DNA of 27,173 nucleotides from assembly GCA_040002435.1 (NCBI GenBank), contig JBDUEM010000083.1:1-27173 (forward strand), given 5' to 3'. Shown here piece by piece: positions 14,803 through 21,794 of the stretch (position 1 is its first letter; every line of letters starts with the position of its first letter). A program made the translations under genes and the position numbers. The notes beneath the pieces were generated by a model, which did no database searches, had not been told where the DNA came from, and saw only the letters and a list, made by a program, of their open reading frames with translations. The stretch comes from JANXXV01 sp040002435. Lineage in GTDB: Bacteria; Acidobacteriota; Terriglobia; Bryobacterales; Bryobacteraceae.

Positions 14803-15585
14803 ATGAATGCCTTAACAATTGGAAAAGCGTCAGTGGCCCTGAGCACGGTGTTTCTACTTGGATTCGGAACAACTGGGTGCGCGACGAAAAAGTATGCCAG
14901 GGGCGTGGTGGCTCCTGTAGAAGCCCGTGTCTCGACTAACGAGAAGAAGACCGCCGACCATGCCTCCGCAATCGGGGAGCTGGAGAACGGTCTGTCCCGA
15001 ACCGACGAAAAGGCGACGGACGCCGATCGTAAGGCAGTCGCGGCCGGACAGGAAGCTGCTAAGGCCAATTCGGCTGCAGGTGTGGCGCAACAGAGCGCCG
15101 ACCAGGCGAAGCAGAGCGCCGATCAGGCTCGTCTAGTTGCGGATAACGGAATGACCCGGATTGGCGAAGTTGTGGAGAATTTCGACAACTACAAGCTGGT
15201 CAATACCGAGAAGGTACTGTTCCCCTTCGGTAAATCAAACCTCACGAAGGACGCGAAAGGGCAGTTGGACGCCGCAGTAGGTAACATCACTTCCGCCAAG
15301 AATTACGTTTTGGAAGTACAGGGCTTTACCGACAAAACCGGAAGCGTAAGCAGCAATATTGTGCTGAGTCAGAAACGCGCCGACGAAGTGGTTCGGTATC
15401 TGACCACGCAGCATCATATCCCGCTGCGCAAGATTCATGTGCTTGGTTTGGGCGCGGATGAGCCGACCGCCGACAACAAGACGCGAGACGGACGCAAGCA
15501 AAACCGCCGCGTTGAAATGAAGGTGTTCGCCCTTGATCTGGGAAGCGGCCCGGTGAAGTCCGGAACGCAAGCATCCTCGAAATAA
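14803..15585 (+). CDS. Lipoprotein with Lpp-like coiled coil and OmpA peptidoglycan-binding domain, 260 aa
   Basis: Strong SD AAGGAGGT lies 6 nt before the ATG. A signal sequence ends at GTTGC (Cys26), a tolerable but not ideal lipobox. Residues about 35-125 form an Ala-rich coiled coil with heptads, including the tandem QSADQAK/QSADQAR. From about 140 an OmpA-like domain follows (VLFPFGKSNLTKDAKGQLDAA, LEVQGFTDKTGS, LSQKRADEVVRYL, NRRVEMKV), which binds the diaminopimelate peptide of peptidoglycan. The protein should tie the outer membrane to the cell wall, as Pal and Lpp do, with a long helical spacer like Lpp. It stands alone between a divergent operon and its own terminator. Confidence 0.9.
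   Translation: MNALTIGKASVALSTVFLLGFGTTGCATKKYARGVVAPVEARVSTNEKKTADHASAIGELENGLSRTDEKATDADRKAVAAGQEAAKANSAAGVAQQSADQAKQSADQARLVADNGMTRIGEVVENFDNYKLVNTEKVLFPFGKSNLTKDAKGQLDAAVGNITSAKNYVLEVQGFTDKTGSVSSNIVLSQKRADEVVRYLTTQHHIPLRKIHVLGLGADEPTADNKTRDGRKQNRRVEMKVFALDLGSGPVKSGTQASSK
15091..15132 (+). repeat. Tandem 21-bp repeat inside the OmpA-lipoprotein gene
   Basis: Two near-identical 21-bp units (15091-15111 and 15112-15132) each encode one seven-residue heptad (QSADQAK, QSADQAR). The repeat length matches one coiled-coil heptad, so gain or loss of units would change spacer length without breaking frame. Confidence 0.8.
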
Positions 15586-15610
15586 AGTTCGATCTGGCTA
15601 GGACGTTTCA

Positions 15611-15640
15611 AGCGGTGGCGCAAGCCACCGCTATTTTTTT
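15611..15640 (+). terminator. Strong intrinsic terminator after the OmpA-lipoprotein gene
   Basis: AGCGGTGGC (15611-15619) pairs perfectly with GCCACCGCT (15624-15632) around a GCAA tetraloop, followed by seven T residues (15634-15640). It lies 25 nt after the stop codon and serves the + strand; the minus strand lacks a T-tract here. Confidence 0.92.
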
Positions 15641-15654
15641 GTGTGCGCGAGCCG

Positions 15655-17460
15655 TTAAACCGATGGAGGTGTCTTCGAAGGAAAGCGCAGGTGGAAGGTT
15701 GTGCCGGTGGCCGGGTCGCTGTCGAAGCTGATCGAACCGCTGTGTAGTTGCATCACCATGAATGATTCGGCGAGACCCACCCCTTTACCGTCCGGCTTGG
15801 TGGTGAAGTACAGATTGTAAATGCGGTCGCCGATCTCGGCCGGAATGCCCGCGCCGGAGTCCGCTACGGTGACATCGAATTCGTCGAAACGGTCTTCAAT
15901 CCCTACCCGCACTTCCCCGCCTTCCGGCATCGACTCCAAAGCGTTCGTCAGAACATTGAGAATCGCCTGTTTCGACAACACCCGATCCGCCAGCACAACG
16001 GGATTCTGAAGATTCGAAGCAAAGCTGAAGGAGATCTTCCCCGCACCCGGCAGCATTCCCGTCTGAGCCAACACCTCGCGCACAATTTCAACAAGATTGC
16101 ATTCCGTCATCTGTAAGTCTACCGGGCGATTGAAATTCAGGAAGGTTTTTACGACGCGATCGAGCCGCAGCAGTTCCTTCGCAGCTATGTCCAATTCGCC
16201 GGCCAATTGCGGCTGATCTTGCCCTACCTTCGACCGGGCGAGATCCAGATGCAGCGTGATTCCATTGAGCGGATTCTTGATCTCGTGAGCGACTCCGCTC
16301 GTCAGCCGATGTATTGATGCGATGCGGCCTGAGACGTCAAGGTCCGACTGCAACTGCTGCGAAATCTCTCCGTCACGTAAAGTCACCAGGGTACCCAGGG
16401 GCTTGCCGTCGGATCCATCCACTGCTTCCACCCGCAAGAGCAGTCTGGTGTCGGACATGTTGTTTCTCGCATACTGGACGGGCCGGCCGAAAACCGAGGT
16501 GCGCAGAGAAACGGCTGAGTGAACCGCGGCTCCTAACTGAGTCCACGCGGGAAATACATCATCAATGTATTTCCCGACCAGTTCGTCGCGACTCTTCCCC
16601 AGCAGCCGCTCGGCGGCGGGCCCCGCGGTTTGCAGGCAACCTTCCACGTCGAAAAGAAGCACTGCCTCTTCGAGTCTCTGAATCATCTGGTCGATATTGG
16701 TGCGGAGGTTAGCGGCGTCGTCGCGGGCGCCGTGATATTGCTTTCCCAGGAGACTGAGCTTCACTTGCAGACTGGATAACTCCGCCGATTCAAACTGCCC
16801 CTCTATTTCCTTGGATTCTCCGGTGGAGATGCGCTCGATATCGCGACCGATTCTTTCCAGCGAACCGGCGACCATGTCCGAAATGACAATTCCCAGTAAC
16901 CCGGCGAGCAGAATGGACACCAAGGCTACCACAAGCAACTGACGCAAGGCGGGGAGCAGATTCGCACGCAGCAATGCCGACGAGATCACCACCTGCGTCC
17001 TGAGATTGTCGCCCGCGGGGCTGCTGATAATAAAGTCGTCCCCCGATCTGAGCAATTGAAACAACTTGGCCCAACTCTGACGCTCCCGCGCATTGGAGAA
17101 AGAGGGCCGGCTTGGAGCGGATTGGCCGATGCGCTCACGATAAGCGGAGGAAGCCACTATGCGGTTCCGGCTGTCAGTCAGTAGGATCTCGCTCACAACA
17201 GCGGAATAGCGCGCGGACCTCTCCAACAACCGGCTGAGGGCCGAACTCGATATTGCGACTGATTGGGGATTAGTGGAATGCGGCGCCAGATCCAGGTAGC
17301 TGCTGACTTGTGATGCCACGAGGCGCGCGCGTTCTTCGGCGTCAGCAAAACTTTCCTCAACGGTGCTTTGAAGATTTAGAACCGAGAGTGCCAATACAAC
17401 AGTAACGACGAGTCCGAAGATCGAAATTCTCAGGCGATTTCTTAGAGTCAATGCATTCAT
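15655..17460 (-). CDS. Membrane sensor histidine kinase of a two-component system, 601 aa
   Basis: Domains in order: membrane span (about 14-30), a periplasmic sensor of about 140 residues, second span (about 173-195), HAMP-like linker, a PAS domain (about 255-370), HisKA with phospho-acceptor His392 in SGVAHEIKNPLNG, and an HATPase with N-box NVLTNALESMPEGG, DSGAGIP (534-540) and GKGVGLA. It should phosphorylate the NtrC-type regulator encoded 75 nt upstream. The signal is unknown; the periplasmic part has no recognised fold. ATG 17460 is preferred over GTG 17472; neither has a clear SD. NtrB-like pairing of PAS kinase and NtrC regulator is well known. Confidence 0.92.
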   Translation of the reverse strand: MNALTLRNRLRISIFGLVVTVVLALSVLNLQSTVEESFADAEERARLVASQVSSYLDLAPHSTNPQSVAISSSALSRLLERSARYSAVVSEILLTDSRNRIVASSAYRERIGQSAPSRPSFSNARERQSWAKLFQLLRSGDDFIISSPAGDNLRTQVVISSALLRANLLPALRQLLVVALVSILLAGLLGIVISDMVAGSLERIGRDIERISTGESKEIEGQFESAELSSLQVKLSLLGKQYHGARDDAANLRTNIDQMIQRLEEAVLLFDVEGCLQTAGPAAERLLGKSRDELVGKYIDDVFPAWTQLGAAVHSAVSLRTSVFGRPVQYARNNMSDTRLLLRVEAVDGSDGKPLGTLVTLRDGEISQQLQSDLDVSGRIASIHRLTSGVAHEIKNPLNGITLHLDLARSKVGQDQPQLAGELDIAAKELLRLDRVVKTFLNFNRPVDLQMTECNLVEIVREVLAQTGMLPGAGKISFSFASNLQNPVVLADRVLSKQAILNVLTNALESMPEGGEVRVGIEDRFDEFDVTVADSGAGIPAEIGDRIYNLYFTTKPDGKGVGLAESFMVMQLHSGSISFDSDPATGTTFHLRFPSKTPPSV

Positions 17461-17498
17461 GCAGGAGAGCACGCACTACAGCAATGAGACGCCCGGGT

Positions 17499-17512
17499 GT
17501 AACGTCCGTTAC
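17499..17512. promoter_or_regulatory. Inverted repeat between regulator and kinase genes
   Basis: GTAACG-TC-CGTTAC is a perfect 6-bp inverted repeat in the 75-nt gap between the two genes. Its right part extends into GTTACCGATT (17508-17517), which recurs upstream of the regulator gene. It could be a protein site or a small RNA hairpin that tunes kinase expression. Confidence 0.4.
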
Positions 17513-17535
17513 CGATTGTTCAGGAATAAAGCGAG

Positions 17536-18966
17536 TTAGGCAGATGTGGTGACTTCGGCGTCCGCAGAGCCATACTCTTTTAGTTTATTAAAAAGGGTTT
17601 TCAAACTGATACCGAGAATTTCGGCGGCGCGAGTTTTATTATTTTTGGTGTGCTGCAAAGTAATCTGAATGAGGGCCTTCTCCGCATCGCCTACGGTGGC
17701 GCCGACCTGCAGCTTGACGGAATCGGGCTCGTGGGCGTCTGGGATCTGACGGGATCCGAGCGAGACTCCGAAGTCACGCGGTAAATGGTGCACAGTGATG
17801 GTGCCTTCGCCCGCGATGATGACTGCCCGTTCCATCACATTGCGCAGTTCCCTGACGTTGCCCGGCCAATTGTGCCGCTTCAGCTGATCCATGACGTCGG
17901 CACTGATCTCAGTGACCTTGCAGCCGTGCTTCTTATTCAAATCGCGGATGAGAGCCTCGGCAAGCACGGGCAAATCGCCTTCGCGGTTGCGCAGCGGAGG
18001 CAAAGCTACCTGAAATACATTCAGACGGTAGAATAAATCCTCACGCAGTTCACCCTTTCGGAGGGCCTCGTCCAGAACTTTATTGGTGGCGGCGATGATA
18101 CGCACGTCCACTGTAATTTCGCTCTTGCCTCCGAGCCTGCGGACCCTGGAATCTTCCAAAACGCGCAGCAGCTTGGCTTGCGTTCCGACGGGCATTTCGG
18201 CGAGTTCATCCAACAGAAGCGTTCCGTGCTGGGCGAGTTCGAAGCATCCGGCGCGACGTTCCACGGCTCCGGTGAAGGCGCCCTTTTCATGTCCGAACAA
18301 TTCGCTTTCCATCAGTGTTTCGGGCATGGCCGCGCAGTTGATGGCGACGAATGGTCCACCGCGGCGCGGGCTCAGATGATGAATGGCGCGTGCCACGAGT
18401 TCCTTACCCGTGCCACTTTCACCTGTAATGAGAACCGCCGCCTTGCTTGGGGCAACCTGACGGACCAACGAGAAAACCTGATGCATGGCGGGCGAGGAGC
18501 CCACCAGGTCCACGAGGACACCTTGATAGCTGAGCTGGCGCTGCAGCCGTTCGGTCTCCTCCGCCAGCCTGCTTTGCGAGGCCGCACGCTCCAACAGAAT
18601 GCGCAGTGCCGCGGGCTGAATGGGTTTTTCCAGAAACCAGAACGCGCCCAGATCGTGGATTGTCGCGATGGCCGTCTCGATGTTTCCGAAAGCCGTCAGC
18701 ACGATGGCTGGCGGCATATTGCCCTGACTGGTGAGCCGCTTCAACAATTCGAAGCCGTCCATGCGCGGCATCATCAGATCGGTAACCAAGACCTGAACCG
18801 GGCCTTCGGCAAGCTTGTCCAGGGCTTCCTGGCCATCACCCGCAGTCTCCGCGGTGAATCCCCACGACGCGACCATGCTGGCCAGGCCCGTGCGCTGGCT
18901 CTCCTCGTCATCGACAATCAACACCTTCGCTGCCAACGGGCTTACAACGCTATTCATTGCAGTCAT
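17536..18966 (-). CDS. NtrC-family sigma-54-dependent response regulator, 476 aa
   Basis: Receiver domain (about 14-125) with acidic pocket Asp19/Asp20, phospho-acceptor Asp63 in VTDLMMPRMDG, Thr91 and Lys114. AAA+ domain (about 153-385) with Walker A GESGTGKE (182-189), the sigma-54 contact loop GAFTGA (229-234) and Walker B LLLDE. Fis-type HTH at the C-terminus (TRAAEILGISLKTLFNKLKEYG). It activates promoters read by sigma-54 RNA polymerase after phosphorylation by the kinase encoded next to it. The start at 18966 is chosen because the receiver begins there; the frame upstream to 19128 has no receiver-like sequence. ATG 18957 is an alternative. Confidence 0.95.
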   Translation of the reverse strand: MTAMNSVVSPLAAKVLIVDDEESQRTGLASMVASWGFTAETAGDGQEALDKLAEGPVQVLVTDLMMPRMDGFELLKRLTSQGNMPPAIVLTAFGNIETAIATIHDLGAFWFLEKPIQPAALRILLERAASQSRLAEETERLQRQLSYQGVLVDLVGSSPAMHQVFSLVRQVAPSKAAVLITGESGTGKELVARAIHHLSPRRGGPFVAINCAAMPETLMESELFGHEKGAFTGAVERRAGCFELAQHGTLLLDELAEMPVGTQAKLLRVLEDSRVRRLGGKSEITVDVRIIAATNKVLDEALRKGELREDLFYRLNVFQVALPPLRNREGDLPVLAEALIRDLNKKHGCKVTEISADVMDQLKRHNWPGNVRELRNVMERAVIIAGEGTITVHHLPRDFGVSLGSRQIPDAHEPDSVKLQVGATVGDAEKALIQITLQHTKNNKTRAAEILGISLKTLFNKLKEYGSADAEVTTSA

Positions 18967-19001
18967 TGTACTGCGATTGTCTCCCCAATGATAAAATTTG
19001 G

Positions 19002-19011
19002 AATCGGTAAC
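19002..19011. promoter_or_regulatory. Decamer upstream of the regulator gene shared with the regulator-kinase gap
   Basis: AATCGGTAAC here is the reverse complement of GTTACCGATT at 17508-17517. It lies 36 bp upstream of the regulator start and 118 bp upstream of the divergent deacetylase gene. It may be a binding half-site of the regulator, but one shared decamer is weak evidence. Confidence 0.3.
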
Positions 19012-19083
19012 TGGAGGCGGAGAAGGGTACGCCGCGTAGCAGGGACCGCTTATTGGACGCGAGGCCGAGGCGAATGTTTCGTT

Positions 19084-19099
19084 TGGTTGCCCACTTGCT
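19084..19099 (+). promoter_or_regulatory. Candidate sigma-54 (-24/-12) promoter
   Basis: TGGTTG-CCCAC-TTGCT keeps the invariant GG at -24 and GC at -12 with exactly ten bases between them, and matches TTGCW fully and TGG of TGGCAC. Transcription would start near 19110, leaving about 20 nt before the deacetylase ATG. A sigma-54 activator gene is divergent next to it. Confidence 0.45.
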
Positions 19100-19128
19100 G
19101 AGCAAGGACGTTTGGTACTTATCCACAC

Positions 19129-21672
19129 ATGAGATATTCTTACGGGATTCTGTTGGCGTTGCTGCTACCGGCTTTGAGCGTTCCCGCGTGGCCGCAACGG
19201 GAGCTATCGGGATCGGAGCAAATCAAGCTGGCTTTGGAGAATCTGGCGGACACTCGAAGCGTCCTGGTGATCGCGGCTCATCCCGATGATGAACCCACTT
19301 CGCTGCTGACCTACTTTGTACGAGGGCGACACATTCGGACGGGATACCTGTCACTCACGCGCGGAGAAGGCGGGCAAAACCTGATCGGCTCCGAGCAGGG
19401 AAAGCTGTTGGGCGTGATCCGGACGCAGGAACTGCTGGCGGCAAGAAGGATTGATGGGGCCGAACAGTTTTTCACGCGAGCAATCGACTTCGGCTTTTCT
19501 AAGACGCCGCAGGAAACCATCGCAAAATGGGGGCACGAGCCGCTTCTGTCCGACGTGGTTTGGGTGATCCGGCGTTTTCAGCCGGACGTGATTGTGCTGG
19601 TCTGGTCCGGCACGACTCGCGATGGACATGGCCAGCATCAGGAGTCGGCGATTATCAGCCGTGAAGCATTCGCGGCCGCGGCGGACAAAAATCAGTTTCC
19701 GGAGCAACTGAAGTATGTCCAGCCCTGGCAGACCAGGCGCATGTATCAGCTGGGCCGAAGGACGTTCGATCAGTATCGTCCCGCCGCGGAAGTGGCAGCC
19801 GATAAGACGCCTCCCGAGAAGACGCTGGATATCGACACTGGGGAGTTTTCGCCGCTGCTGGGACATTCCTATAACGAAATTGCGGGGATGAGCCGCAGCA
19901 TGCACCGCAGCCAGGGAATGGGCTCGGCCGAGCAGCGGGGTTCCTCCGTGATGTGGCTGCTGCCTGTCGGCGGCGATGCCAGCTTGGAGGATGCGCTGCA
20001 GGGAATTGAGAACGGCTGGAAGCGGCAGCCCCAGGGTGCGGCGATTGACGATCTGTTGTCGCGTGCGTTCGCATCATTCGATGCCGAGCACCCTGAGAAG
20101 ACCATCCCGCTGTTGACGCAGGCGCGCCCGCTGGTAGCGGCAATTACGACTGGCTGGGCCGCGCGGAAGCTGGAAGATCTGGATGAGGCGATCGCGCTGT
20201 GCGCCGGACTGTGGCTGGATGCGGGAACGGACCGGGCAACGGCAGTACCTGGGGGAACGGTGAAGATTACGGCGACGGCGATCAATCGATCCCCGGCGCG
20301 TGTGGTGCTGATAAGCGTGAAGACGTCGGGCGCCTCCGGAGCGCCGGAGACGGATTCCCTGGCAGACACGCTTGCCTACAATAAACCGGACAAGAAGACT
20401 CTCACCTGGACAATTCCCGAATCACAGCCCTCATCGCAGCCATTTTGGCTGAGGAAGCCCAGCCACGGCGACATGTACACTATCGAGAATCAGCAGTTGA
20501 TCGGAGTTGCCGATGCGCCGCCGGTTCTGCAAGCCACCTTTCGCTTGCAGGTTGGCGGGACCGAGATTGCGGTTCAAAGGCCGGTCCATTTCCGGTATGT
20601 GGACCGGGTGCGCGGTGAACTGACGCGGCCTCTCGCCGTTGTGCCGCCGGTTGCCCTGGGGGTCGAAGAGAAGGCGATTCTCTTTCCCAATAGCGACGCA
20701 CGATTGATTGATGTAGACGTGAAAGCGAACAAGCCTGAGACTGCGGGAACGGTGAGCGTCACCGTGCCTCCGGGTTGGAAAGCGGAACCTTCGTCGAGGC
20801 CCTTCCAACTGGCAGTCACCGGTGAACAGGCGGCGCTGCGGTTCAAAATTACGCCGTCAGCCGCGGAGGGCCGCGGTGAGTTGCGCCTACAGGCCTTGAT
20901 GTCAAATGGAGCGCAAGTGGGCTCCAGCATGGACGTGATCAACTATACCCACATCCCGCCGCAGACTATCTTCGAACCGGCTTCGGCGGCGGTAATTCGC
21001 GCCGACATCCGGACGCTTGCCCATAAGGTGGGTTACATCATGGGCGCGGGCGACGAGGTGCCGAACGCGCTGCGGCAGATCGGGTGTGAAGTCACTTTGC
21101 TGGATGCCGATTTTCTGGCCCGCGGCGATCTGAATACCTTTGATGCAATTGTGGCCGGGGTGCGCGCCTATAACCTGCGCCTGGATCTTCGCGCCAGCCA
21201 GCATCGCCTGATGGATTATGTCCAACAGGGCGGGACGTATATTGTGCAGTACAACAACCTGGGATTTGGTGCGTCCGCCGCCGACGATCTGAAAGGTCTG
21301 GAACAGATGGGGCCATATCCAATCAAGCTGAGCCAACAGCGTGTGACCGAGGAGAACGCGCCGGTCCACTTCCCCGACCCCAAGCATCCCCTGCTGCAAT
21401 CTCCAAACCAGATAACGGAAAAGGATTTCGAGGGATGGATTCAGGAGCGCGGACTTTATTTCGCCTCGAGTTTCGATTCACACTATCAGACATTATTCGA
21501 TTCTCACGATGCAGGGGAACCGCCCCGCACCGGAGGAATGCTCTTCACCAGGTACGGTAAGGGCGCGTACTTCTATACCGGTTACTCATGGTTTCGTGAG
21601 CTGCCCGCGGGCGTGCCGGGTGCGTTCAGAATCTTCGCGAACCTGCTGAGCGCCGGTAAGACCCTGCGATGA
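19129..21672 (+). CDS. Secreted PIG-L/LmbE-family deacetylase with C-terminal domains, 847 aa
   Basis: A signal peptide (about 1-22) precedes a PIG-L deacetylase domain (about 43-240). Zinc ligands are seen in AAHPDDE (His51, Asp54) and in DGHGQHQ (His170). A beta-sandwich part follows (about 370-620, with PGGTVKITATAINRSPARV and a NEW3-like VPPGWKAEP). The C-terminus (about 620-847) resembles a class-I glutamine-amidotransferase-like/ThuA fold (MGAGDEVPNALRQIGCEVTLLD, YVQQGGTYIVQYNN). PIG-L enzymes take N-acetyl groups off aminosugar conjugates. Its stop overlaps the start of a 41-aa gene (ATGA). The nearby symporter suggests uptake of the released product. No SD is seen before the ATG. Substrate unknown. 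Confidence 0.9.
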   Translation: MRYSYGILLALLLPALSVPAWPQRELSGSEQIKLALENLADTRSVLVIAAHPDDEPTSLLTYFVRGRHIRTGYLSLTRGEGGQNLIGSEQGKLLGVIRTQELLAARRIDGAEQFFTRAIDFGFSKTPQETIAKWGHEPLLSDVVWVIRRFQPDVIVLVWSGTTRDGHGQHQESAIISREAFAAAADKNQFPEQLKYVQPWQTRRMYQLGRRTFDQYRPAAEVAADKTPPEKTLDIDTGEFSPLLGHSYNEIAGMSRSMHRSQGMGSAEQRGSSVMWLLPVGGDASLEDALQGIENGWKRQPQGAAIDDLLSRAFASFDAEHPEKTIPLLTQARPLVAAITTGWAARKLEDLDEAIALCAGLWLDAGTDRATAVPGGTVKITATAINRSPARVVLISVKTSGASGAPETDSLADTLAYNKPDKKTLTWTIPESQPSSQPFWLRKPSHGDMYTIENQQLIGVADAPPVLQATFRLQVGGTEIAVQRPVHFRYVDRVRGELTRPLAVVPPVALGVEEKAILFPNSDARLIDVDVKANKPETAGTVSVTVPPGWKAEPSSRPFQLAVTGEQAALRFKITPSAAEGRGELRLQALMSNGAQVGSSMDVINYTHIPPQTIFEPASAAVIRADIRTLAHKVGYIMGAGDEVPNALRQIGCEVTLLDADFLARGDLNTFDAIVAGVRAYNLRLDLRASQHRLMDYVQQGGTYIVQYNNLGFGASAADDLKGLEQMGPYPIKLSQQRVTEENAPVHFPDPKHPLLQSPNQITEKDFEGWIQERGLYFASSFDSHYQTLFDSHDAGEPPRTGGMLFTRYGKGAYFYTGYSWFRELPAGVPGAFRIFANLLSAGKTLR

Positions 21673-21794
21673 ATGAGCCCAGCGAGCCGCCTCCGTTCCT
21701 GGGAACCTGGAAACGCGTTTACACCGTGGTGCTAATCTACGTGGCGTTGCTGATTTCGGCGCTGTACGTGTTTTCGGTTGTCACCGCACCATGA
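21669..21794 (+). CDS. 41-aa single-span membrane peptide between deacetylase and symporter
   Basis: ATG 21669 overlaps the deacetylase stop (ATGA), and its TGA overlaps the symporter ATG at 21791 (ATGA). The peptide begins MNEPSEPPPFLGTWKRVY, a proline-rich soluble part with a basic border. One hydrophobic span follows (VVLIYVALLISALYVFSVV), so the N-terminus probably lies in the cytoplasm by the positive-inside rule. Both junctions imply coupled translation at fixed ratio with the symporter. It may be a symporter subunit or stabiliser; many transporters have such small partners. I know of no name for it. Confidence 0.8.
   Translation: MNEPSEPPPFLGTWKRVYTVVLIYVALLISALYVFSVVTAP

Noticed and set aside
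18178..19101. Plus-strand open frame of 307 codons
   Set aside because: Antisense to the sigma-54 regulator; shadow frame.
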